Assembly: GCA_028023455.1 (NCBI GenBank)
Contig: JAQFVV010000013.1
Location: forward strand, 3,844,001-3,908,000
Direction: 5' to 3'
From: Epiperipatus broadwayi
Lineage: Eukaryota > Onychophora > Udeonychophora > Euonychophora > Peripatidae
Length of the DNA: 64,000 bases
Positions 49,510 to 60,555 of the stretch are shown piece by piece. The notes under the pieces were generated by a model. The model was given only the letters and a program-made list of their open reading frames with translations. It did no database searches and was not told the origin of the DNA. Made by a program: the position numbers and the translations under genes. Within the stretch, counting starts at the first letter, position 1. Each line of letters begins with the position of its first letter.

Positions 49510-50968
49510 TATGACAGGGTGTATTTAAACCCTGTTCCAAAAGATACATTTCTATATATGTGCAGATATATATATAGTTAATATTTGAATAAATTCAATT
49601 TTTTTTAATATTTTAAATAGGGAAATAGAAAGTGTTAGAATAAACAGAATGGATGGGGGGTGGGTAAAATGTTTGTGCTCTTGTACTTTGTTTAAAACAC
49701 ATGTAGGTATATTGCCATATGGATGAATAAATGGACATATTGAATAATAATAAAATTATAAAAGTTTATTTTCAAAATGGAAGTTGTTGTATTTTATAAT
49801 AAAAAAGAGATATTAAATAGAAAAAATATATATATTGAAACTGCATAGATCGTTATTTAAAAAAAAAATGTTAAGAGAAAAACAGACAAAGAGGGGTCAA
49901 AAATTGTTCAATGGAATTTCCTTGACCTCAATAAAAAAAAGGTGCTAAGAGCTCTTGCATTTGTTTTTAAAGATAATACAGATCTAAAATAACACGTGGT
50001 TTTTAAAAGTGGGAAAAGGAAAATGGAAACTCATGAAGGGAGTGAAAAAAAAGAATATAGAAAGAAAAATTGAAATTAATTAGAAAAATTCTGTCTATAG
50101 CTTTGGTAGATGTCATTTTAAAAAGAGAAATCATTATTATATATGTCTGTGGTCGAGTTATTTAATTTCTATATCGGAGATTTGAAATTTATTGGAATCA
50201 GCAAGTATAATCATCAGCCATAAACATGCAAGGGTAAGAACTTAAGCGTGCTGGGCTCTGCTATCCATCCTGCGAAGATACGTCAGATGCTATGGTATAA
50301 AACAGATGCCTAAACTTGGAAGGAAGCCACTCTTAAATCTTTAAATTAAACTTGGTTTTCAAAAAACATTACTACTAGATTAAGGAATCAATCAAAAACC
50401 CATCTATCTATATGGCATTAGCGTCGAGCAAAGTAGTGTAATTACTCTTATGAAATCGTCATTGTCCCCAGGGAAAATGCAGGTAATATGAAAAATTTCT
50501 CACCTATATTTATTTCTCAAACATTAGTGCATTGTTTATGATAATCCATGGAGACTCTCCATTATTGAAAATCTAAAATGCTATTTTACATTGTAACGGT
50601 CAGGTTTGTACATTTGCTCAACAGACTGAGAGTCCAAGCCAGAGAACCAAAAGCTGACCAAGTCGGGATAGTAATACCCTACGTCTGATCATACCTTAAC
50701 TCTCTCACTCGTGCTTCCAAGTCAACCCATCGCGAATGACATGCCAGAGGTTACACTCGATATCTCTTTGATCACGTTCCAGCAATAGCAAAGCAGTAAA
50801 ACATGAGACATTCCCCCCTTATTACATATTCTATTATAAAACTTAACTAGTGATTCATAAGATAATGAGCAAGTAATGAGACTGAGACAAATTTATATTT
50901 CATAAATTTAATATAACAATAAATACTCAAGCATAGTAGGTTGTGTACAGCTAGCTCACACGCAGGTG

Positions 50969-51175
50969 AGTGGATTCTCAGGGTTATAAATAATAATACA
51001 AAGCAATGAATGCATGCTCAGAGTTATAAAACAATATTATTACAAAGCATTCAGTGTGTTCTCAGGGTATAAAATAATAGTACAAAGCATTGAGTGGATT
51101 CTCAAAGTTATAAAATAATATTACAAAGCATTGAGTATGTTTTCTCAGGGTATAAAATGATATTACAAAGCAATA
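50969..51175. repeat. tandem array of about 45-60-bp units in copy B (about 5 copies)
   Basis: Units contain ttctcagggttataaaataa and tacaaagcattgagtg with small changes. The array directly follows cacacgcaggtgag (50957-50970), a variant of the motif that is itself tandemly repeated in copies A and C. So each copy has its own array at the same relative place. Confidence 0.8.
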
Positions 51176-51710
51176 GACTCTTAGTAAGCTTATGTCACCT
51201 TTCATGTTGTAATTCATGCCATGTTTTATATGTTTGAAATCGGTTATAGTTAGCTAGAGTAATCGAGTTGATGGATAAATGCTAGATATTACTAATACGT
51301 TGAAGATTATATCATTGTTGCCAAGTTTAAAATATTATAATGACTAAGTTTAAGATTATATTATAAATATATTCAAAATCATATTATAGATATTTGCGTG
51401 ATATAATATTGTTATACAGATAAACGCATTAACTCAGATTCTAGGTCGGATCAAAGCCGAAGTCACTTTCTAGGGAAACTGAACTGAGATGTGGTGGCAG
51501 GGGAACGTCAGATTCTAGTGCGTTAGAAACTATACTATCAGATAAGTGCGGCTCGAATGCATTCTTAATGGGGTTTATTACCTAGTAAACGGTTCCCTAA
51601 CCGATCTGCTTGCTACAATGGAAGAGGCCTTTTTATTAAGAACAGAAGATTGGCTTATAAGCCCTTTGGAAACGCTTTGGTTTCGTTATATAAGAATAAA
51701 TGTCACATTT

Positions 51711-51781
51711 GCCTAAACTTTCGAGGCGTGACTTGACGAAATACGAAGAACTGTCGCAGTGGCCTAAACTTTCGAGGCGTG
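51711..51781. repeat. pair of 20-bp direct repeats in copy B
   Basis: gcctaaactttcgaggcgtg occurs at 51711-51730 and, preceded by g, at 51762-51781. It corresponds in position to the duplicated ctaaagaatggg...tggccc stretch at the right end of the visible part of copy C and the matching pair in copy A (10724-10800). Confidence 0.7.
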
Positions 51782-52392
51782 CCTGGACGTGGAACAATCT
51801 TGAGATGGGCCATTATAGACATAGCAAGTAGATATGCATTTTTATGCAAATTAGCAATACATTCGCAACGCTAAATTAATATTTAATAAATTTAATTACG
51901 CCAAAATCTTAGCTTCTTCAGTGCTACTACCACCGGTCAGTTCATAACTGAGATTATTAAATGATAAAATGATGGCGATAATGAGAATCTGATTTAAGGG
52001 TTTTCTGCATAGCTACTTATAGAACTGGGGACATTAGTTATATAGTATAACTAGATCTAATATCAAACGGATTGTTAAATAATAAAATGTGAGTTATAAA
52101 ATAGCTCACGCAAATTTTGATGTTTAAATAAATTACACATCTTAAATAATTCGTCAAAATAGACCTTACTAATAATGAAAAATGGGTTTTAACTAACGAA
52201 TGCAAATCTATATTTTAAATAGCTTGCGTGAAATATACTTTTTCAGATAACTGGCAAAATACATATTTTAAATCATTTACGCAAATATAATTCTTAAATA
52301 ACTTGGGCAAAATCTGCGTTTTAAATAGCCTACGCAATATATACGTTTTAACTAACTTTAGCAACATTTTCATTTTATATAACTTTAGAAAA

Positions 52393-52615
52393 GATGCGTT
52401 TTAAATAATAGACGCTAAATATACCTTTTAAATAACTTTAGCAAAACCTTTTCATTTTCAATTAACTGGAGAAAAAGATGCGTTTTAAATAATATACGCA
52501 AATATACCTTTTAAATAACTCTAACAAAACATTTTCATTTTCAATTAACTTGAGAAAAGATGCGTTTTAAATAATATACGCAAATATACATTTTAAAATA
52601 AGTTTATCAAAAGAT
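52393..52615. repeat. tandem array of about 83-bp units in copy B
   Basis: gatgcgttttaaataatara and cgc recur at 52393, 52477 and 52559. Degenerate earlier units with the same acgc..ttttaaataact pattern extend back to about 52080. Confidence 0.8.
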
Positions 52616-54962
52616 TTTAAATAACTGGTTCGATTCACTCTAGCACAAATATAATTCAGAAAAGAGTCTTAGCTATATTCTTTATATCGCAATATTGATA
52701 TAATAAAAGTAATTGCTCACTCCCCTCCCCCCAATAATTTATTAACACACCAGACTCCGTTCTGATAAAAACACAGCATAAATCAATAAACATGAACTTA
52801 AAATATAAGAATTGCATAAAATGATCGATAAGATAATAATTTAGACATAAAAATTTATAGTATGGTTTTATAGAAACTAGATGTGTGTGATTATTTAAAT
52901 TATTAATGATCAACGCCTACTTAAAGTTATTAATGATCAAGCAAGAATTGAGTGTGTTCTAAGATTTAAACCATTTTATGATAAACATTTTAGTGGAACA
53001 TTTAGAAATATTATAAATTATGTGATTTATTTAGCTAGCTTTCATTTAGTATACGTTTTAGTTAGGAAATGTAATATTTTGTAGAAAGGATTTACCGTAA
53101 AGTCTTTAAGGCCTTGTTCATTGCGCTTCTCTTTATATTCAGTCAGGCTGGGGCTTCTCTTAGGTTTTAGTCTGGATGTAACTTCGTGAATTTATCTGTG
53201 GCAGCTTTCTCCATTTCTCTGATCAGGAACAATCTGGTCTCTCAGGTACAGGTTCTTTCTCTTGTGATGGGCATGGTGGAGGTCTTCTTTCATCGGTAGC
53301 CGCTCGTGGAAGAGCAAACGGCTGTCTCTGTGTCCTCTAGCCAACGGTCATTTTATAGCAGCTTGGATGATGGTTTTTTTTAGATTTAGCAGTCTAAACG
53401 GCAGGAACAGTTTCTTAGTTAACTCTGGTCTTCGGAAATAAAATTTGGTAGCAAGCACAAATTTCTCAGCAACAACAAAAAAAATTAACACGGATGATGA
53501 TGGATGGATGGAAGAGAGAGGTTTTTTTTATGCTTATTTTGGACCCTTTTTATATTATATTTTTGACAGGTAACCTCCTACTTCTGAGTCTGCCACATCA
53601 CGAGATGACCAGTTCGAATTAGCCCTTAACCAAATATCCAGTTTAGTAAAATATTAAATATAGCTAAATCTGGACTTGGAAAGACTCTATTGTTTTAATT
53701 GACTTCGGTTTTAAAAGATATATTTCCAAGATAAATGGTCACAAGCAATTTGTATAGATTTATGCCTGACTGAATATTATAATTGGTTATACTTTTTAAA
53801 TAGGTCAAATTTTGGCCAGAAAGGTTTATTTTTGGAACGAAATGTTAAAACTGATAAAACTTTCTGCTTGTAATTTTAAGCAAACAAAAGAATTGAAAAT
53901 TATCTAACTTGGGAAATATTCAAAATGAATACTGGCTTAAATAATTATTTAGAAAGAATTTTGAAAAATAAGTAATATTATAAATTTAAACTTATTATGC
54001 TATGATATAGATAAATTTTAATTATAGTTATGTTTATTCAGTTTTAACAAATCGAACAGACTATGCTCGTATATATAATATTTGAGATTGTAATTTTATA
54101 TTAATGGGACGATTATATACGCACATACTCGCAATATTATAAGCAAAATTTTTTAAAATTTAAGAATTACATGCCATCTGAGTACAACAAATATATACTA
54201 TTATCAAAGATAATAGGTGAAACAGGTGTAACCGTTTCAACATTTGAATGGACTAGATGATGCATTACATTATCTCTTTTGCTATATGATTTTTGTTTTA
54301 TCTATGCAGTATGGGTGCATATATGTGTTCTTTTAAAATATGTAAGCACAAATTTTTAATATTATACTCTGTGATTTTTATATTATAATTAATATTAAAT
54401 ATCTTTTAAGTGAAAATATATGTTTGTTGATTTCTTTATTTCAGGTTTTATGAGAAGATAGAGAGATAGATTTGTGTTAGTGTAAAAGTTAGGTAATTTG
54501 ATTAAGCGTATATTTGCGTATTTCTGTACCTCATACATTTCCCACAGTTGATAACCACCCACCCTGAGTGAGCTAGCTAGTGGTAGGTTTTTTTATTTAT
54601 CCAGTATTTTTACTTCATCTCTTCCATCTATAACTATTATTTATATATAAGATTGGTGCTTGGAGTCAGAAAGTGACGTCCATAAATATGCTGGGCGAGA
54701 AATAGGAATAAATTTTTCAAATTATTTTCAAATAAATATTAAATTAGTGCAATACATAAATAAATTGCATTTTTACTACTAATTAATTTAGTTATATTAC
54801 TTTGAACACAGTGGCCTGTTCGAGTTTCAATGAAATCTGATTGACTTAGAGAAATACATTCACAATACAGAATTATTTTTACAAACTATTACATCATAAT
54901 TATGCATATATGCATATGGTTATATATATGTGATACAAAAAAGGCATGTTTCGTTACACTAT

Positions 54963-55066
54963 ATTTATTTTTAAATTCGCTTAATTTGAACATTTCTTTT
55001 ATCTATTTATTTGGCAGCATTCCTAAATTTTAAAATATTAATTACATATTTTGCACTCCTCCCCTT
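54963..55066 (-). repeat. start of the gypsy-2 3' LTR and its polypurine tract
   Basis: On the minus strand the purine tract aaggggaggag (55066-55056) is followed by TGCAAAATATGTAATTAA (from 55055), the same start as the 5' LTR at 61910 (TGCAAAATATCTAATTAA). It continues to 54963, where gypsy-1 (with its CTAT duplication) interrupts it. Confidence 0.8.
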
Positions 55067-55950
55067 ATTCCAGAAAATTGTTTACATTTACCTATAGTCA
55101 TTAAATTTGGCCAATCTTCATACCTGACATCTGAGTCTGGGTGATCTAGTTATTATGGTCAGCTTCGGCAATGATTGCAGTTCCTGTTCCCTACTTTCAG
55201 GTTCAGTATCATTGCTTTCTGGTTTTTGATCCTTCTTCTTGATCATCATTTCCTGTGATGTTGGTTCAACTATGTCTTATATTTTCTGGCATTCCTCTTT
55301 TAGCATGACACTGCAATTTGGCAATCTTTCTCAAATTGACAGCGGACATGATTTACATGCCTTCTGTATGTTGTCCCATCCTGTACTTGGATGATTACTA
55401 TTGTTTATGATAACATTTTTACAATTATTCCTTTAACCCATTTCTTCTGGATTATGTCTCAACCCAAACTCTGTCACCCATTATATTTGTATTTTCTGAT
55501 TTACATGCCTTCTGTATGTTGTCCCACCCTGTACTTGGATGATTACTATTGTTTATGATAACATTTTTACAATTATTCCTTTAACCCATTTCTTCTGGAT
55601 TATGTCTCAACCCAAACTCTGTCACCCATTATATTTGTATTTTCTCTTTTCCAGCCAATTACATGTATTTTACTAGTAATTTCTTCCTCTTGTATGGTTT
55701 TTACTCTTAGTTTATAAATTTCTAGTCTTTTTTTAAAACTCTAGCCACTTTTTGAAAAGATTCAAGTCTTCTCTGCAGCTGTCTTCTTGTTGCCAGTAAA
55801 GGCAGCATAATACATGACACACCCTTTCCATAGCTACTATGCCTTTCGCTGTCACTGACTGGCATTTCTTCAGTTTTTTGAGCAAAAAGAATTTTATTAG
55901 GTTTATAGATGAATAGTCACACATTTTTCTGAAACTGTTTATCCCCCTGG
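55067..55950 (-). pseudogene. gypsy-2 pol C-terminal remnant (after the integrase core)
   Basis: The minus strand from 55924 reads an open 63-codon stretch ending in ...LNLFKKWLEF. Readings further down give IMGDRVWVET (about 55480 and 55630) and GWDNIQKACKSCPLSI (about 55380 and 55530), which fit the GD-x-V-W-V and H-V-D-Q-L-like end of Ty3/gypsy integrases. No D,D,E core is present, so a large internal deletion separates this from the protease. A 150-bp tandem duplication (55347-55646) repeats the C-terminal block. Confidence 0.55.
55347..55646. repeat. 150-bp tandem duplication in gypsy-2
   Basis: gatttacatgccttctgtat through gtatttt(ct) occurs twice, from 55347 and from 55498, almost without differences (tcccat versus tcccac). 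The near identity implies a duplication much younger than the element. Confidence 0.9.
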
Positions 55951-56189
55951 CTAGTATTAATTAATCTCTATTCTTCATGACACAAGTCAGGATACTTATG
56001 TACCATTTCCTCTTCAAAAAGATTTTTCTACTAATGTTAAATTTGAAAACCTAGTTTGTGGAACCACTACCTACCAACTATGGGACTGATCTTTCCGTTT
56101 GACTATGTATAGGGGTATATTCATTTTTTACCACAGTGGTTAATGCATTGTCACATGTCCTATTAATCTAGGTGCATTTCCATTTTATA

Positions 56190-56420
56190 TCATCACTTTA
56201 ATGTATTTTCTCTATTTTACTTTCCATGTTAGCTGCTGCCAGTGACAGCCAGTCTGTTAGTGACATCAGAGAAATATCTGACTCATTATCAATTTCCATC
56301 AACACTTCTTTGCTGCAAAGTATCAGCTTTATCAAAAACTGATTTACCGTATGGATGCCCATGTTTTTAACCATATGATAACTCTCCTTATTTTCTTGCA
56401 TTGGCAATTAACTTTTGCCT
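56190..56420 (-). pseudogene. gypsy-2 aspartic protease, active site altered
   Basis: The open minus-strand frame 56407-56198 contains VLMEIDNESDISLMSLTDW. The pattern is that of the retropepsin active site (E-I-D-T-G-S-D-I-S-L-M), with D-T-G changed to D-N-E. The hydrophobic-Asp-x-x-S-D-hydrophobic context supports the call. It lies between the zinc knuckles of gag and the deleted pol region, as expected for Ty3/gypsy. Confidence 0.75.
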
Positions 56421-57215
56421 TTCCAATTACAAATACATGGTGAATGCCCCTTTTTGCTGCATTTAAAATATGTTTCTTTGAGCCACTCATATTCTTTTGA
56501 TGTGCGGCCTCATTTTCTGAAACAAAAACATATTACACTAACATTCTTACTGCTTTTATTCTAGGGTTTTCTTCTGTTTTGGTGCTAAACACCTGATCCT
56601 GTTCAAGCATTAATTCACACACTATGCCTTTAAGACTCGAGCATTAATTCATACACTATGCCTTTCTTAATTTCATCTCATACATAATCTCAGGTTCTGC
56701 GAGAAATTTTTGTTTGAGCATAATGTCAGACCTATCCCATAATAACTGGATCGTATTTAGCCCACAAAGTACCCATAACTACAATCTTTCATCAATTTCC
56801 CTAAGAGCTGAGTTATACTTTTTAATTTTTTCACCATCTAGCTGCTTCCTTCTTTAAAGGTTAAGCAAGTTATGTGCTGTGAAGGCTGAGGACTGAAATG
56901 CTCACTTAATTTCTCTATTAGATCCTCATACTTTATTTTCTCTGTAATAGGTAAGTCAAATAATCTATTTATGACATCTATCACTTTTATACCAGTGAAG
57001 AACATAAGTGCCACTACTTTCCTTTTATTATCATCAATACCATTGAATATAAAGAAGATCTCTAACTATGTAACATATAACAGCCATTCAGATCCATTCC
57101 TAACCTCGAATTCCACTGTTATTCTGCCCAAAATCACTCATGATTGATAACCAATAGTTTTCCTACTACTTTCTAATGACTTTAACTCTCTCCTATTTCC
57201 CTAGGTTCAAAATGA
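56400..57215 (-). pseudogene. gypsy-2 gag with zinc-knuckle remnants
   Basis: On the minus strand, 57190-56540 reads in broken frames as a gag-like helical protein (pieces such as LREIDERL and EPEIMYEMKLRK). It is followed by two degenerate knuckles: ICFCFRK, then a lost glycine and histidine region (about 56530), and YFKCSKKGHSPCICNWKGKS (about 56475-56415), which keeps C, GH and a late C. The gag-knuckle-protease order supports Ty3/gypsy. Many stops. Confidence 0.6.
57190..57215 (-). other. probable primer-binding site of gypsy-2
   Basis: The minus strand reads TGGCACAGTCATTTTGAACC just inside the 5' LTR. TGGCRCAGTC is a recurrent primer-site sequence in Ty3/gypsy elements. The LTR would end within the preceding few bases. 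Confidence 0.5.
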
Positions 57216-57315
57216 CTGTGCCAATAATGAGACAGCTTATTAACAAACCAAATATACAATTAACTTGACATACAATTAACTTGACAGATAGCAACAGATA
57301 TATATATATATATAT

Positions 57316-59943
57316 TGTACCGGTAAAATCACCATGCATAATCATGCACAGTAATCCGAATTCAAACCCAGTCCACGTCTAGGAATAAATTCCAAAATGC
57401 AAACTAAATTCAAACCCAAACCCCTGGCGTGACCAACCGATGAACAACACAACAACGGTACGTGGTTTTCCCTTTACTAGCTCGTCGGAAAACACAGACT
57501 AAATTACCCTACAATCAGTTATTCATATATATCTTATATTCGGGATATTGGTACGGTTAATAATTCAATATATATTTAAGTTGTCGATACAGACAGCAGG
57601 TGATTAACTAGATTTCGAGAGTAATAAGACAAGAGAGACAAAAATAGATTAGATAAATTTTTAATAATTATGGAAATCATTGAATACTATGTACAGATAC
57701 GGTAAAATTTTCATACGTATATTTATAATAATTTGCTACTAGTCCTTAATAATCGTTTTAGACTGATAAACAAAACGCATGCCAATATTTATATGTTTTA
57801 AATGGTCGTACGAGTTGATATGAGAATCAGAGTAATTTGCATTTAAAATATTTAATTACTATTTTATATTAAGTTGTTTGATTTTAATAGATTCAAACCA
57901 TTACGTATACAGATAATTGAAGGAGGTTTTATATAAAAATATAATATAATAATGATGTACTGATGGTTGCGGAGATTAAGATATACTACAATAATAACTT
58001 GCGGTGCATTGACGGAAGACCGGGCGGCTTGTACTTTGACAAGTCTTAATGCCCCCAAGTAAATCTGGGACACTACAACCAGCCGGGATCATTTTCGAAC
58101 CCCGGTGATCCAAGAGATTATCTGGAGAAGAATTTCTTTCTTTCCAATTGGTAGTAAAAACGAGACGCCAATTTAGGCGAAGGAAAAGGCACTGCCACAG
58201 TAACATCGAGGAAGAGTGATCGGAAGTGGACTTAAAGCGAAACTATATAAAACCTTGGTTATCTCTCCATAACATTTTCTACGCAACAATCTGATATGAC
58301 TATTCAAAATAAAACATGGCGAAATCAAAAGATCACAAAAGTAACGATTAATTAATTTCACTCTGAAACCCATAACTCCCCGGGTTGTTCGGAAGGTAAT
58401 AATAGTAACAAAAATATTCACTTTATATTATTACTCCGTTCATATATAAAAAATAATATAATAAAAATTTAGACTTTATTTTAAATATTTGTTATTTGGA
58501 GCAGAGATTAAAATATCATTTTGACAAAATAAAAGGAACAATACAGGTACTTGAATATTTCTCAACTCAACATAAACGAACCAATTTTTAGTTCGATAAA
58601 AGAAAATTACTTTTAAAATGAATATAATAATAATACTATGAAATAAACTTTAATGGCTTTAACTAGAGTTGAAAAATATTATTATTGGCATCGCTTTGTT
58701 TGTAAATGTAAGTAATAATAAAAATATAAGTACATTCACTAATGAATTACTATTAGGCACAAAATATTAGTAAATCATCATCTAAAGACTAGAGCACAGA
58801 AATATTAGAGAAGAAATTTACTGACAGGCTTTAGTGTAACATTTTAACGAAGGAAAACAAGAAATTTACATGTAATTACCTAGATTAATTCATAACAGAT
58901 TAAATAATAAAATTATTAAGCTTAGAAGAAAGTTAAAAAAGTTCATGTAACAAGGGTTACCATTCTTTCTTCGTCCGGCTTTTCTCCTTGCGGTAATGTT
59001 TATGCAGAACGTAGGCGCGCATTTTGGATTCCTTAGAATGGCATGATTAATTTAAAGGTTGGAATTGAGAAAACTGGAAGCACAGGAAACATTATAGATC
59101 AGCGGCTCGAAAGATTTAAATCGGCAGAACAGGGATCAGCTTCTTGGACTTAGCCCAACATTATTGCAATCTACCGGGCAACTTCTTAATCACAGTTGAG
59201 ATGATTTCTCTGGAACAACTACTTTGCTGTAGCTCGAGACGGTCTAAGCACAGCCAAGTCAAAAAGTAGAGTCCCCTAGTATATTATAACATAAGATGTC
59301 TACCGTTGATCATTCTGCATAGTTTTTGTTCATGACTCCGCCTCCTTTGATTTTCTGGCCTCCAGCAATATCTAATTTTGGCTATACAATTGCATTCGCA
59401 TTTCTTGATAAGAGTCCTACATTTCTCATTTCCATTGTTTGATTTACATTTATTTCTAAATTCAATACATGATTCTAAATTGACAAACTAAATAATTACA
59501 TAGGAATTCATGCATACAAAATTGAAATTCATTATCTTAACTTTCAAAGTACAAACTAATTATTCTATACATTTTGTACACGTAAGATTTGACTAAAAAT
59601 ACCGATCAAAGGAATGTGACTTTTGATCAGCATTTTTAAATGACTTTGCATAATTTTGAAAGATTTAAAATTTAAAAAAAATTATACACGCAATGAAACT
59701 TTTAAATTGAGCGAATATAAACCTACAAACCACACACACGAATATTATTTATCATGATTTGTAATATTTATACTTGTAATATTTACATTAAATTCTTTTA
59801 AACAAAGCATAAAATAACTAACTTAAAATTTATGTGGCCTGGAATAGAAAAAGCCTCATTGCGGGTAAATAGTGATTTAGAATTACCGTACTTCAAAATG
59901 AAAACTATGAAACTAAGATCGATCCTTCGATCTGTCTGTTTCA
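57316..59943 (+). mobile_element. TG...CA element copy D, 2628 bp, inserted in the gypsy-2 5' LTR
   Basis: Begins TGTACCGGT at 57316 and ends TGTCTGTTTCA at 59943. The gypsy-2 LTR sequence (ataatccacacttaag..., compare 42680) resumes shortly after, which confirms an insertion. Flanks are ATAT (57312-57315 and 59944-59947), but within a TA repeat, so the duplication is weak here. The last 50 bases form the family stem (TGAAACTA...., GTTTCA). The interior has GC-richer blocks at 57980-58220 and 58960-59350 with no convincing frame. It is the most diverged copy. Confidence 0.7.
59894..59943. repeat. terminal stem-loop of copy D
   Basis: tgaaactaagatcgat and atcgatc-type inner pairs lead to gatctgtctgtttca at the end. 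Outer arms TGAAAC and GTTTCA pair, and the inner AGATCG/CGATCT also pairs. Equivalent stems: copy A 8960-8991, copy B 54215-54239, copy E 35528-35564. Confidence 0.75.
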
Positions 59944-60555
59944 ATATATATATATACATTTAGCAATAACCATTTATTAACATTTAAAAAAAATTATTAG
60001 ATGGATCTTCATGTAAATATATAATCCACACTTAAGCGAATCTAATTTCACAATTTAACTACTGAATAACAAATAATGTTTATATAATTTAGGTAAACTT
60101 ATTCACTTTACTTTCACTAACATCTAGTCTTTATAACACCACCCTTGAAGAGCCTCATGAGCTGTTCAAAATAATAAGAAGATCCAAGATGGTCTGCTAA
60201 AAGCCCTAATCAGCTTGTTGACCTACAGGAGCTGAGATCCTGGGAAATGAAGTCCTCTACTGAGGATCACTGCCCTTCAACTCATGGACATAATGCCAAT
60301 AGCAGCTACACCAGAAAAAGCCCTCTGTCTTTTATCTTTAGCTTTTTATATCCCCATTCTTTTTTTGTTTTATCTTATCTTTTCTAGAATAATTAGATTT
60401 AGCATTTGTTATTGTACAATAAATTTCTCTTAGGAATTTATTTCCATATAAGGTGCATTTTAAGATCTATTAATATCTTAGGAATTTATTTCCATATAAT
60501 CTAAATTTTAAGATCTATACAATTAATTAACTTCTTAGGAATGTATTTCCATATA
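59944..60555 (-). repeat. gypsy-2 5' LTR, middle part
   Basis: 60040-60550 matches 42700-43190 in the left LTR, with about four fifths identity by eye. Blocks such as ggtctgctaaaagccctaat and aatgaagtcctct are shared. The part lies between copy D and the pogo-like insertion. Confidence 0.75.

Larger units (their letters stand above)
50592..54239 (+). mobile_element. TG...CA element copy B, 3648 bp, target duplication ACAT
   Basis: The empty site is known from the uninterrupted 5' LTR of gypsy-1, so both junctions are certain: left ...tattttACAT|TGTAACGG, right CCGTTTCA|ACATttgaatgg (ACAT at 50588-50591 and 54240-54243). The start TGTAACGGTC...TTTGTACATTTGC matches copy C, and the last 24 bases form the family stem-loop. 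The interior carries two tandem arrays and no reading frame of note. A GC-richer block at 53100-53480 is unique to this copy as far as I can see. Likely a giant solo LTR or a non-autonomous transposon. Confidence 0.9.
43199..54958 (+). mobile_element. gypsy-1: Ty3/gypsy LTR retrotransposon, disabled, target duplication CTAT
   Basis: The 5' LTR starts TGTGACAGG and is 43199-45017. The interior with gag-pol remnants is 45018-49509. The 3' LTR (49510-54958) is split by copy B. CTAT at 43195-43198 and 54959-54962 is an exact 4-bp target duplication. A primer site (TGGCATCCTAAC, 45019) and a polypurine tract (atggggggagggatat, ending 49509) are in the expected places. The order protease, RT, integrase identifies Ty3/gypsy. 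The two LTRs differ by many substitutions and small indels, so the insertion is not recent. Confidence 0.9.
49510..54958 (+). repeat. gypsy-1 3' LTR, split by copy B (50592-54239)
   Basis: Parts 49510-50591 and 54240-54958 together match the 5' LTR. The first part starts TATGACAGG (a G-to-A change from TGTGACAGG). The second part resumes at catttgaatggactagatg, exactly where the 5' LTR reads gtttgaatggactagatg (44314). It ends TTTCGTTACA at 54958. Confidence 0.9.

Noticed and set aside
50592-54239. Helitron as explanation for copy B and its terminal hairpin
   Set aside because: Helitrons have TC...CTRR ends and make no target duplication; here the ends are TG...CA with an exact ACAT duplication.
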